From contig NZ_JAHKQR010000003.1 of NCBI RefSeq assembly GCF_018860805.1, positions 372,001 through 436,000 on the forward strand: DNA of 64,000 nt, read 5' to 3'. The position numbers were made by a program, and so were the translations under genes. Numbering within the stretch: the stretch's first letter is position 1; the number at the start of each line of letters is the position of its first letter. The notes under the pieces were generated by a model. It saw only the letters and a list, made by a program, of their open reading frames with translations, searched no databases and was not told where the DNA came from. The DNA comes from Aestuariibacter sp. A3R04. Lineage in GTDB: Bacteria; Pseudomonadota; Gammaproteobacteria; Enterobacterales; Alteromonadaceae. Shown here in pieces: positions 1 through 7,655 of the stretch.

Positions 1-559
1 ATTTCCTGGCGAGGGCGAACACCTCTTTAAACTTGACCGGGGGGTTGTTGTATTCGTCTGAATCGAGGCCTACACCAACTAACCAATCTATATAGGGCTT
101 TGCCATAAGCAAATGCTCCATGGCTGAATCTGCAGACATATCGCGCAGGAAGCACAGGATTAGCTTCGACTTTATGCCCAGTTTTTCCTGCGCGGCAACC
201 TGAGCGTTGTGAATGCCAGTAATTACCGTTTCAAAGGCAACGCCGCGGGTAGTATGGCCTTGGGGATCAAAAAACAATTCTGCATAGACAATGTTTTGCG
301 ATGCCGCTTTTTCAAGATATGCCCAGGTCAGGTCAAAAAAGTCTGACTCTTCTTGTAACACGCTCATTCCGGCGTAATAGATCTTGAGAAAAGAGGGAAG
401 ATCGTGAAAGTCATAAGCCGCAATGAGCGCTTCAGGTGTTTCAAAGGGCAGGGATATGCCATTTTTCTCTGCCAGGGAAAAACTCAGTTCGGGTTCTAAT
501 GTCCCTTCCAAGTGAACGTGGAGTTCTGCTTTTGGCATGTTTTCTATAAAGTTGCGCAT
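1..559 (-). CDS. Adenine/adenosine deaminase, partial (3' end outside window)
   Basis: Metal-dependent purine deaminase of the adenosine/adenine deaminase family, acting in purine salvage in the cytoplasm. About 186 N-terminal residues are visible. They carry the metal-binding start motif AELHVHLEGTLEPE, followed by family blocks such as YYAGMSVL, ELFFDPQGHT and VGLDSDE. The VGLDSDE block and the overall spacing resemble the Pseudomonas-type adenine deaminase (PA0148-like) more than classical adenosine deaminase, so adenine is the likelier substrate; this is inference from remembered family sequences. The start is either ATG at 559 or ATG at 538; the second puts Met directly before PKAELHVH. 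A hairpin at 710-742 separates it from the prp operon upstream on the same strand, so it is probably transcribed on its own. Confidence 0.85.
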   Translation of the reverse strand, partial: MRNFIENMPKAELHVHLEGTLEPELSFSLAEKNGISLPFETPEALIAAYDFHDLPSFLKIYYAGMSVLQEESDFFDLTWAYLEKAASQNIVYAELFFDPQGHTTRGVAFETVITGIHNAQVAAQEKLGIKSKLILCFLRDMSADSAMEHLLMAKPYIDWLVGVGLDSDEYNNPPVKFKEVFALARK

Positions 560-709
560 GGCTATTGTCCTGTGGGTGGTAGCTGTCTTAGAACGAATAA
601 GCAAGTTTAATACCCTTGCAGAGGGAAGGACACCATGCCTGACAACCGCCAGAAATCAAGGCATTCCCGTTAGTACCCAATATGCAAATAATGCGCAGAA
701 GAGCACCAA

Positions 710-742
710 CACAAAAGCGCACTAAAAGAGTGCGCTTTTGTG
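710..742 (-). terminator. Rho-independent terminator of the prp operon
   Basis: A perfect 14-bp inverted repeat (710-723 with 729-742) encloses a 5-base loop. The stem has an A-rich 5' arm and a T-rich 3' arm on either strand, so it can act in both directions. It lies just past the stop of prpF and upstream of the deaminase gene. Confidence 0.75.
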
Positions 743-758
743 CCATAAGGTGTACCGA

Positions 759-1955
759 TTATTCTATCTTTTCGTTGTAGATAGGCTCGTCGGGAATGCA
801 TACGCGACCTTCCATTAGCACGCGAGCACTGCGACTCATCGACACTCTTTCAATGCGCCAGATACCATTTTCCTGCTTCGCTTTAGCGCCAACTTTAAGC
901 GTGCCTGACGGATGGCCAAATATCACTTCAGTGCGTTTACCCCCACCGGCGGCGAGGTTGACAAGCGTACCTGGAATGGCGGCAGCTGAACCGATGGCAA
1001 CGGCGGCGGTGCCCATCATAGCGTGATGCAGTTTTCCCATAGACAGCGCTCTAACATTCAGGTGAATATCCTGCTTTGCAATGGCTTTTCCACTGGACGC
1101 AACATAATCTGCAGGCGCACTTACAAAGGCCACTTTGGGCGTATGTTGACGGCTGGCGGCCTCGCTGATGTTTTCTATCAGGCCCATTTTTAACGCACCG
1201 TAAGCGCGAATGGTTTCGAATGTCGACAGCGCCCTATTGTCACCATTGATATCTTCCTGACACTCTGTTCCCCGATAACCGATGTCAGTTGCATTCAGAA
1301 AAATAGTGGGGATCCCAGCGTCAATCAATGTGGCTTTTACGGTGCCAACGCCCGGCACGTTCAGTTCGTCGATAAGATTGCCGGTGGGAAACATATCGCC
1401 GTCGCCATCGGCAGGATCAACGAATTCAACTTTTACTTCTGCGGCTGGGAACGTAACTCCATCCAGTTCGAAATCGCCGGTTTCCTGCACCATTCCCTGG
1501 TTAATGGGAACGTGGGCAATGATGGCTTTACTGATATTGGTTTGCCAAATTCGCACGGTCGCGATGCCATTTTCCGGCACGCGAGCCGGGTCTATCAAAC
1601 CCTGGCTAATAGCAAAGGCTCCCACGGCGGCGGTGAGGTTGCCACAATTGCCGGACCAGTCAACAAATGGCTTGTCGATGGCAACTTGCCCAAATGTATA
1701 ATCGACGTCGTACCCTTCTCGTTTGCTCTTCGCAAGGATAACGGTTTTACTTGTGCTGGATGTCGCGCCGCCCATGCCGTCCGTGTGTTTGCCGTAGGGA
1801 TCCGGGCTGCCAATAACGCGAAGTAAAATGGCATCTCTTACCGGCCCAGGCACCTGCGCTGCAGGTGGTAGATCGGTGACGTTAAAGAATACGCCTTTAC
1901 TTGTGCCACCGCGGATATAGGTAGCGGATATTTTTCGTTGTGGTGCAAATGACAT
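759..1955 (-). CDS. prpF: 2-methylaconitate cis-trans isomerase PrpF
   Basis: AcnD accessory isomerase of the methylcitrate cycle. AcnD makes 2-methyl-trans-aconitate and PrpF converts it to the cis isomer, which aconitase B can hydrate. The protein (398 residues from this start) has the diaminopimelate-epimerase-like fold motifs near the N-terminus (RGGTSKGVFF, TDGMGGATSSTSK) and the family block WSGNCGNLTAAVGAFA around residues 95-110. The ATG at 1955 is preferred over the longer reading frame: it sits one base after the acnD stop, with AGGAG inside the last acnD codons, and an upstream start would lie inside acnD. It is the last gene of gntR-prpB-prpC-acnD-prpF. Confidence 0.95.
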   Translation of the reverse strand: MSFAPQRKISATYIRGGTSKGVFFNVTDLPPAAQVPGPVRDAILLRVIGSPDPYGKHTDGMGGATSSTSKTVILAKSKREGYDVDYTFGQVAIDKPFVDWSGNCGNLTAAVGAFAISQGLIDPARVPENGIATVRIWQTNISKAIIAHVPINQGMVQETGDFELDGVTFPAAEVKVEFVDPADGDGDMFPTGNLIDELNVPGVGTVKATLIDAGIPTIFLNATDIGYRGTECQEDINGDNRALSTFETIRAYGALKMGLIENISEAASRQHTPKVAFVSAPADYVASSGKAIAKQDIHLNVRALSMGKLHHAMMGTAAVAIGSAAAIPGTLVNLAAGGGKRTEVIFGHPSGTLKVGAKAKQENGIWRIERVSMSRSARVLMEGRVCIPDEPIYNEKIE

Positions 1956-1956
1956 A

Positions 1957-4557
1957 TCACACTCCTGCTGTCTCTTCCGCTTGCAGAAAATCTTTGGCGA
2001 AGCGTTGCAGTACACCTCCTGCAGTGTAAATTGATACTTCCTCTGCAGTGTCTAATCTGCACTTCACTGGCACATTCAGCGTTTCACCGGTAGTGCGACT
2101 AATTCTCAGACACAACGCTGCCCCAGGGGCGGGTTCACCGGCAACATCATAGGTTTCGGTACCGTCCAGGTTTAGTGTTTTTCGGGTTGTTCCTGCTTCA
2201 AACTCTAAGGGCAGCACACCCATACCAATGAGGTTTGTGCGGTGAATGCGCTCGAATCCTTCAGCGACAATGACTTCAACTCCGGCCAGGCGAACGCCCT
2301 TGGCGGCCCAATCACGGGACGATCCCTGGCCATAATCGGCACCGGCAATAATGATTAGCGGTTGCTTGCGATTCATGTAGGTTTCAATGGCTTCCCACAT
2401 GCGAACAACTTTTCCCTCTGGCTCAATACGTGCTAAGGAACCCTGAACGATATTGCCGTTTTCCTGCACCATCTCGTTGTAAAGTTTCGGGTTTGCCAGT
2501 GTGGCACGCTGGGCCGTTAAGTGGTCGCCGCGATGGGTTGCATAAGAGTTGTAATCCTCTTCTGGCACCCCCATTTTCGATAAATATTCTCCAGCTGCAC
2601 TGGAAGCCATGATGGCATTGGAGGGAGAAAGGTGATCAGTGGTGATATTGTCTCCCAAAATTGCCAGTGGACGCATGGCGGTAAGTTTGCGCTCTGCTGC
2701 TAACGCGCCTTCCCAATATGGTGGACGGCGAATATAGGTGCTCTTTGGTCGCCATTCGTAAAGGGGATTGAGTCCGCTGCCGTAGTCCACTTTTAAATCG
2801 AACATTGGCTCGTAAACTCGTCTGAATTGTTCGGGCTTAACCGCCGTGGCGACAATATGATCGATTTCATCATCACTTGGCCAGATATCTTTCAGTGTAA
2901 CCGGGTTGCCGTTTTTGTCGTGACCGAGAATGTCTTTTTCAATATCAAAGCGCACAGTACCCGCAATGGCATAAGCAACAACCAATGGCGGAGATGCTAA
3001 GAATGCTTGTTTGGCATAAGGATGGATACGACCGTCGAAGTTGCGGTTGCCAGACAGTACCGCTGTCGCATATAAATCCCGCTCAATAATCTCTTGCTGA
3101 ATCTCTGGCTTTAAGGCGCCACTCATACCGTTACAAGTGGTGCAGGCAAAGGCCACCACACCAAAACCGAGTTTTTCAAGCTCATCCATCAGGCCGGCTT
3201 CTTCAAGATACAGTTTCACGGTTTTTGAACCTGGCGCTAGGGAAGATTTCACCCAGGGTTTGCGAACGAGCCCTTTTTTATTGGCATTGCGTGCTAAAAG
3301 ACCTGCGGCAATAACGTTGCGTGGATTACTGGTGTTAGTACAGGATGTTATCGCCGCGATGATCACGGCGCCATCAGGCATTTTGCCTTCTTCGATTTCG
3401 ACGTGTCCGGCAATGCCTTTTGCGGCCAGGTCTGAGGTGGCTAAACGGGCGTGAGGGTTTGAAGGTCCGGCCATATTTCGGCCAACGGACGACAAGTCGA
3501 AAGCTAGCACTCGCTCATATTCAGCGGTTGACAGATCATCTGCCCACAAACCCGTGTGCTTCGCGTACCGCTCTACAAGGGCAACCTGTTTGTCATCTCT
3601 GCCAGTAAGTTTTAAATAATCGATAGTTTGTTCATCGATGTAGAACATGGCGGCAGTGGCACCGTATTCTGGTGTCATATTGGAAATTGTGGCTCGATCA
3701 CCAACAGTAAGGCTGGCCACACCATCGCCAAAGAATTCAAGGTACGCGGATACAACCCGTTCTTTCCTGAGGAATTCTGTCAGCGCCAGTACTACATCCG
3801 TTGCTGTAATACCCGGTTGAACACGGCCGGTAAGTTCAACCCCTACGATATCGGGCAGACGCATGTATGACGCTCGACCGAGCATAACACTCTCTGCCTC
3901 TAACCCGCCTACGCCTACGGCTATGACGCCGAGAGCGTCTACATGCGGGGTGTGGCTGTCTGTACCAACGAGTGTATCGGGAAAGGCAACACCGTCTCTA
4001 GCGTGGATCACCGGAGACATTTTCTCAAGGTTGATCTGATGCATGATGCCGTTACCCGGACCAATGACGTCTACATTTTTAAATGCGGTTTTAGTCCAGT
4101 TGATAAAGTGGAAACGGTCGTCATTGCGTCTGTCTTCGATGGCACGATTCTGTTCGAACGCATCTTTCTCGTAGCCCGCATGTTCAACTGCCAGGGAATG
4201 ATCGACGATGAGTTGAGTCGGTACCACCGGGTTTACTTTCGAGGGGTCGCCCCCTTTTGCGGCAATGGCGTCTCTCAGTCCGGCCAAATCTACCAGCGCG
4301 GTTTGACCGAGAATATCATGGCAAACTACCCGGGAGGGAAACCAGGGAAAGTCCAAATCACGTTTGCGATAAATCAGTTGAGACAAGGCGTCGGTGAGGT
4401 TTTCTGGAGGGCATTTTCGCACCAGGTTTTCTGCCAGTACCCGTGAAGTGTAGGGTAATTTGGCGTAGGCGCCGGGTTCGATATTGTCCACAGCGTCGCG
4501 GACGTCATAAAAGTCGATACCTGTTTCAGGTAGCGGTTTGCGGTAATCAGTATTCAT
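1957..4557 (-). CDS. acnD: Fe/S-dependent 2-methylisocitrate dehydratase AcnD
   Basis: Aconitase-family enzyme of 866 residues that dehydrates 2-methylcitrate in the propionate (methylcitrate) pathway. The [4Fe-4S] ligands are visible as ITSCTNTSNP near residue 405 and ACTTCNGMSG near 472. The C-terminal swivel domain carries GADYGQGSSRDWAAKG and ERIHRTNLIGMG. Length and the adjacent prpF mark it as AcnD rather than AcnA. AcnD with PrpF replaces the iron-independent PrpD dehydratase, as in Shewanella and Pseudomonas. It starts 57 bases after prpC and is followed directly by prpF. Confidence 0.96.
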   Translation of the reverse strand: MNTDYRKPLPETGIDFYDVRDAVDNIEPGAYAKLPYTSRVLAENLVRKCPPENLTDALSQLIYRKRDLDFPWFPSRVVCHDILGQTALVDLAGLRDAIAAKGGDPSKVNPVVPTQLIVDHSLAVEHAGYEKDAFEQNRAIEDRRNDDRFHFINWTKTAFKNVDVIGPGNGIMHQINLEKMSPVIHARDGVAFPDTLVGTDSHTPHVDALGVIAVGVGGLEAESVMLGRASYMRLPDIVGVELTGRVQPGITATDVVLALTEFLRKERVVSAYLEFFGDGVASLTVGDRATISNMTPEYGATAAMFYIDEQTIDYLKLTGRDDKQVALVERYAKHTGLWADDLSTAEYERVLAFDLSSVGRNMAGPSNPHARLATSDLAAKGIAGHVEIEEGKMPDGAVIIAAITSCTNTSNPRNVIAAGLLARNANKKGLVRKPWVKSSLAPGSKTVKLYLEEAGLMDELEKLGFGVVAFACTTCNGMSGALKPEIQQEIIERDLYATAVLSGNRNFDGRIHPYAKQAFLASPPLVVAYAIAGTVRFDIEKDILGHDKNGNPVTLKDIWPSDDEIDHIVATAVKPEQFRRVYEPMFDLKVDYGSGLNPLYEWRPKSTYIRRPPYWEGALAAERKLTAMRPLAILGDNITTDHLSPSNAIMASSAAGEYLSKMGVPEEDYNSYATHRGDHLTAQRATLANPKLYNEMVQENGNIVQGSLARIEPEGKVVRMWEAIETYMNRKQPLIIIAGADYGQGSSRDWAAKGVRLAGVEVIVAEGFERIHRTNLIGMGVLPLEFEAGTTRKTLNLDGTETYDVAGEPAPGAALCLRISRTTGETLNVPVKCRLDTAEEVSIYTAGGVLQRFAKDFLQAEETAGV

Positions 4558-4614
4558 ACTCGGTCTTCTCCGTGCCGGCGCGTCAGTAGTGTGGGCTACC
4601 TGCGCAGTGTTGGC

Positions 4615-5739
4615 TTAATCGCGCTCATCTATGGCGGGAACAGGGCGATAGTCTTCACCTGTGTACTCCGCTGAAGGACGAATAATGCGGTTGTCTGCGC
4701 GTTGCTCCATGACATGAGCGGCCCAGCCAGTGAGCCTTGACATGACAAAAATGGGCGTGAATAACTTGGTGGGAATACCCATAAAGTTATAGGCTGAAGC
4801 ATGGAAAAAGTCGGCGTTGCAGAACAGTTTCTTTTCCCGCCACATCACTTCTTCGCAGCGAACAGATACCGGATAAAGTACTGTGTCACCCACATCGGCT
4901 GCCAGCTTTTCTGACCAGCCTTTAATGATGTCGTTGCGCGGATCAGATTCGCGATATATGGCATGGCCAAACCCCATGATTTTTTCTTTGCGCGCCAACA
5001 TACCCATCATTTTTTCTTCGGCGTCGTCGGCAGACGTAAACTGTTGAATCATTGCCATGGCGGCTTCGTTTGCGCCGCCGTGAAGTGGTCCGCGCAAAGA
5101 TCCTATGGCGCCGGTAATACAGGAATGCATATCTGATAAAGTAGACGCGCACACGCGAGCGGTGAAGGTCGACGCATTGAACTCGTGCTCTGCATATAAG
5201 ATAAGTGAGACATGCATAACCTGCTCGTGAAGTTTTCGTGGCAGTTCTCCGTGCAACATATGCAGGAAGTGACCACCTATGGAGTCATCGCAGGTTTCTG
5301 TGTCAATGCGCAGGCCATCGTGACTAAATCGATACCAGTAGCAAATGATGCTGGGAAAACACGCCAGCATTCTGTCGGCAACTTCACTTTGTTCGCTGAA
5401 GTCATTTTCCATTTCTAAGTTCCCCAGCATGGAACAACCGGTTCGCAGTACATCCATCGGGTGAGCTTCTTTGGGAATACGCTCCAGGACTTCTTTTAAT
5501 GCCTGGGGTAAGCCGCGCATGCCTTTTAGTTTTTGTTTGTAGCCAAACAATTCGGTTTTGGTTGGCAACTTACCTTTTAAGATGAGATACGCGACTTCTT
5601 CAAATTCACATTGGTTGGCCAGATCCTTGACATCGTACCCACGATAAGTGAGTCCTGAACCGGACACTCCCACGGTGGAAAGGGCGGTTTTTCCCGCTAC
5701 TTGGCCGCGAAGTCCGGCACCGCTGAGTTCTTTTGCCAT
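4615..5739 (-). CDS. prpC: 2-methylcitrate synthase PrpC
   Basis: Condenses propionyl-CoA with oxaloacetate to 2-methylcitrate in the first committed step of the cycle. It has 374 residues, the short form typical of PrpC compared with about 430 for GltA. Citrate-synthase active-site blocks are present: GPLHGGANEAAM near residue 220, GFGHAIYRESDPRN near 260, and the C-terminal arginine region EQRADNRIIRPSAEY. Its place between prpB and acnD settles the assignment over a general citrate synthase. Confidence 0.96.
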   Translation of the reverse strand: MAKELSGAGLRGQVAGKTALSTVGVSGSGLTYRGYDVKDLANQCEFEEVAYLILKGKLPTKTELFGYKQKLKGMRGLPQALKEVLERIPKEAHPMDVLRTGCSMLGNLEMENDFSEQSEVADRMLACFPSIICYWYRFSHDGLRIDTETCDDSIGGHFLHMLHGELPRKLHEQVMHVSLILYAEHEFNASTFTARVCASTLSDMHSCITGAIGSLRGPLHGGANEAAMAMIQQFTSADDAEEKMMGMLARKEKIMGFGHAIYRESDPRNDIIKGWSEKLAADVGDTVLYPVSVRCEEVMWREKKLFCNADFFHASAYNFMGIPTKLFTPIFVMSRLTGWAAHVMEQRADNRIIRPSAEYTGEDYRPVPAIDERD

Positions 5740-5793
5740 TTTGCTGTCTCCCGATTTTTGTAAGGTACAATAGTTAAAATACTGTTGTGATAA

Positions 5794-6672
5794 TTAGTCT
5801 TTGGTTTTCGCGAACAAGGCGTCGAGCTTTTGTTCGTAGTCGTGATAGCCGAGGTAATCGTATAATTCCATGCGTGTTTGCATATCATCTACCACGGCCT
5901 TCTGATCGCCGTTTTCAAGAATAGACTGATAAACCCGTTCGGCAGCTTTATTCATGGCGCGAAAAGCACTTAACGGATAAAGCACCATAGCGGCACCCCA
6001 TTCACCGAGTTGTTGTTTGTTCCACAGTTCGGTTTGGCCAAATTCGGTAATATTAGCCAGAATGGGTACATCCAAGGCCTCTGCAAATGCGCGGTAGTGG
6101 GCCTCGGTCTGAATCGCTTCCGCAAAAATGCCATCAGCCCCCGCTGCGACATATGCTTTGGCCCGGTCGATGGCTTTGTCCAGCCCCTCTTGAGCAAACG
6201 CGTCGGTGCGGGCCATGATAAAGAAATCCGGATCGGTTCTGGCATCGACCGCCGACTTGATCCGATCAACCATTTCTTCCGTGGATACAATCTCTTTGTT
6301 TGGCCGATGACCGCAGCGCTTTTGCGCTACTTGATCTTCCATATGAACAGCGGCTGCACCGGCTTTCTCCATATCTTTTACCGTTTTTGCGATATTAAAT
6401 GCACCACCCCAACCAGTGTCGATATCTACTAAAAGGGGCAAATCACAGGCAGACGTAATGCGTTGAACATCCACCAGTACGTCATTTAATGAGGTCATAC
6501 CTAAGTCGGGTAGTCCGTACGATGCGTTTGCCACACCGCCACCTGAAAGGTAGATAGCCTGATGGCCAATTTGCTTAGCCATCATTGCGGTGTAGGCGTT
6601 GATAGTGCCCACAATTTGCAATGGCTTATTGTCAGCTAAGGCCTGACGAAATTTGTTACCTGCACTGTGCAT
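5794..6672 (-). CDS. prpB: 2-methylisocitrate lyase PrpB
   Basis: Cleaves 2-methylisocitrate to pyruvate and succinate, the last step of the methylcitrate cycle. The 292-residue isocitrate-lyase-superfamily protein has the active-site loop [10 protein letters not shown] around residues 118-127, the Mg-binding segment [11 protein letters not shown], and AVHMEDQ. AGGAG precedes the ATG. It is the first enzyme gene after the regulator, 12 bases downstream of the regulator's stop. Confidence 0.96.
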   Translation of the reverse strand: MHSAGNKFRQALADNKPLQIVGTINAYTAMMAKQIGHQAIYLSGGGVANASYGLPDLGMTSLNDVLVDVQRITSACDLPLLVDIDTGWGGAFNIAKTVKDMEKAGAAAVHMEDQVAQKRCGHRPNKEIVSTEEMVDRIKSAVDARTDPDFFIMARTDAFAQEGLDKAIDRAKAYVAAGADGIFAEAIQTEAHYRAFAEALDVPILANITEFGQTELWNKQQLGEWGAAMVLYPLSAFRAMNKAAERVYQSILENGDQKAVVDDMQTRMELYDYLGYHDYEQKLDALFAKTKD

Positions 6673-6684
6673 AATGCTCTCCTG

Positions 6685-7356
6685 TTAACGCAAAGGAACT
6701 TGCTGTAATTTGCGTTCAATACTGTTTTTTGAATACAAAATATGACGACGCATAAGTATTTCGGCCAGTTCCCCGTCGCGATTGGCAATGGCCCTCACTA
6801 TGTGGCGGTGCTCATCATAAGCTGTGGTGACCCGCGGGCCCGCCATACCAAATTGTACCCGGTACATACGTACCAGGTGATAAAGCCCATCGATGAGTAC
6901 GGCAATAAGGTGGTTGTTTTTACTGCCCTGGACGATGCGGTAGTGAAAATCTACATCGCCGGCTTCCTGATAATAAGATTCGCCGTTTTTGACTTCGTCG
7001 AAATGATCGTTTAGTAGAGTTTGCAGCGCGTTTATTTCAGTTTCTGACATGTGCTGAGCGGCGAGGCGAGCGGCCATGCCTTCCAGTGCTTCACGAACCT
7101 GATAAAGCTCAACTAGCCCCTCCGGTGTTAACACGACTACCCGAGCACCCACGTTGGCTTTTCTCTCTACCAGGTGGCAGGCTGTCAGACGATTGATAGC
7201 CTCGCGAATGATGGCACGGCTGACATCATATTTTGTCGACAATTCTGTTTCACTGAGTTTCGATCCGGCAGGGATAACACCTTCAACGATGTCACTGCGA
7301 AGCTGCACATAAGTGCGGTCTGCATTAGTTACCAGGGTTTCAGCAACGATACTCAT
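6685..7356 (-). CDS. GntR-family (FCD domain) regulator of the prp operon
   Basis: DNA-binding regulator of 223 residues. It has an N-terminal GntR winged helix (LRSDIVEGVIPAGSKLSE, then YDVSRAIIREAINRL) and an alpha-helical FCD effector domain in the C-terminal two thirds. As first gene of the prp operon it very likely senses a methylcitrate-cycle intermediate and controls its own operon. Many Enterobacteria instead use the unrelated sigma-54 activator PrpR. A TTG at 7374 opens the longest frame, but ATG at 7356 is preferred because the promoter at 7395-7423 would place the transcript start near 7388, leaving almost no leader for the TTG. A palindrome matching the upstream operators lies inside this gene at 7232-7243. 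Confidence 0.85.
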   Translation of the reverse strand: MSIVAETLVTNADRTYVQLRSDIVEGVIPAGSKLSETELSTKYDVSRAIIREAINRLTACHLVERKANVGARVVVLTPEGLVELYQVREALEGMAARLAAQHMSETEINALQTLLNDHFDEVKNGESYYQEAGDVDFHYRIVQGSKNNHLIAVLIDGLYHLVRMYRVQFGMAGPRVTTAYDEHRHIVRAIANRDGELAEILMRRHILYSKNSIERKLQQVPLR

Positions 7357-7385
7357 GAGTCTCAGAGTTTCCAATGAAATAATAG

Positions 7386-7397
7386 ACTGTCGACAAT
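7386..7397. promoter_or_regulatory. GntR operator, promoter-proximal
   Basis: ACTGTCGACAAT differs at one position from the perfect palindrome at 7438-7449 and overlaps the prp -10 element and predicted start. It fits the TnGTnnnACnA pattern bound by FCD-type GntR regulators. Confidence 0.6.
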
Positions 7398-7423
7398 GTA
7401 GGGGGTATTTCTGGCTCTGTCAA
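7395..7423 (-). promoter_or_regulatory. Sigma-70 promoter of the gntR-prp operon
   Basis: On the minus strand a perfect -35 TTGACA (7418-7423), a 17-base spacer and a -10 TACATT (7395-7400) point to a start near 7388. The downstream operator palindrome overlaps the -10 region, which suits repression. Confidence 0.7.
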
Positions 7424-7437
7424 TAAAATAAGGCATT

Positions 7438-7449
7438 ATTGTCGACAAT
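7438..7449. promoter_or_regulatory. GntR operator, distal, perfect palindrome
   Basis: ATTGTCGACAAT is a perfect 12-bp dyad. Its centre is 52 bp, five helical turns, from the promoter-proximal copy, so both lie on the same face of the helix. Confidence 0.6.
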
Positions 7450-7655
7450 GTGGAGGTGCTACAACAGATAAATGGAGTCAGACTCGCCCTCAGTGTGTGT
7501 CTCAACAGGGGAGTGTTGATTCATAAGACATTGGTCTTAGTTCCCAGTTGCCATGGATAGGCGCGGTATGGAAAACGCTGAGATCAAAATGGTTGAAATC
7601 GGTTAGGCCAGTTGTTATTTTGTAAGGCCAATTTTGATGGTTCTTAAATATCGAT
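7450..7655. other. Intergenic leader of the GH92 gene
   Basis: About 200 bases without a recognisable gene. The inverted repeat ATCAAAAT (near 7583) and ATTTTGAT (near 7631) could form a long-loop stem just before the GH92 gene. No convincing promoter or Shine-Dalgarno element was found. Confidence 0.35.

Noticed and set aside
537-725. 62-codon open frame on the plus strand
   Set aside because: Overlaps the deaminase start and runs into the prp terminator hairpin; no ribosome site or family.
3943-4446. 167-codon open frame on the plus strand
   Set aside because: Antisense to acnD, with no domain content; acnD is certain by motif and context.
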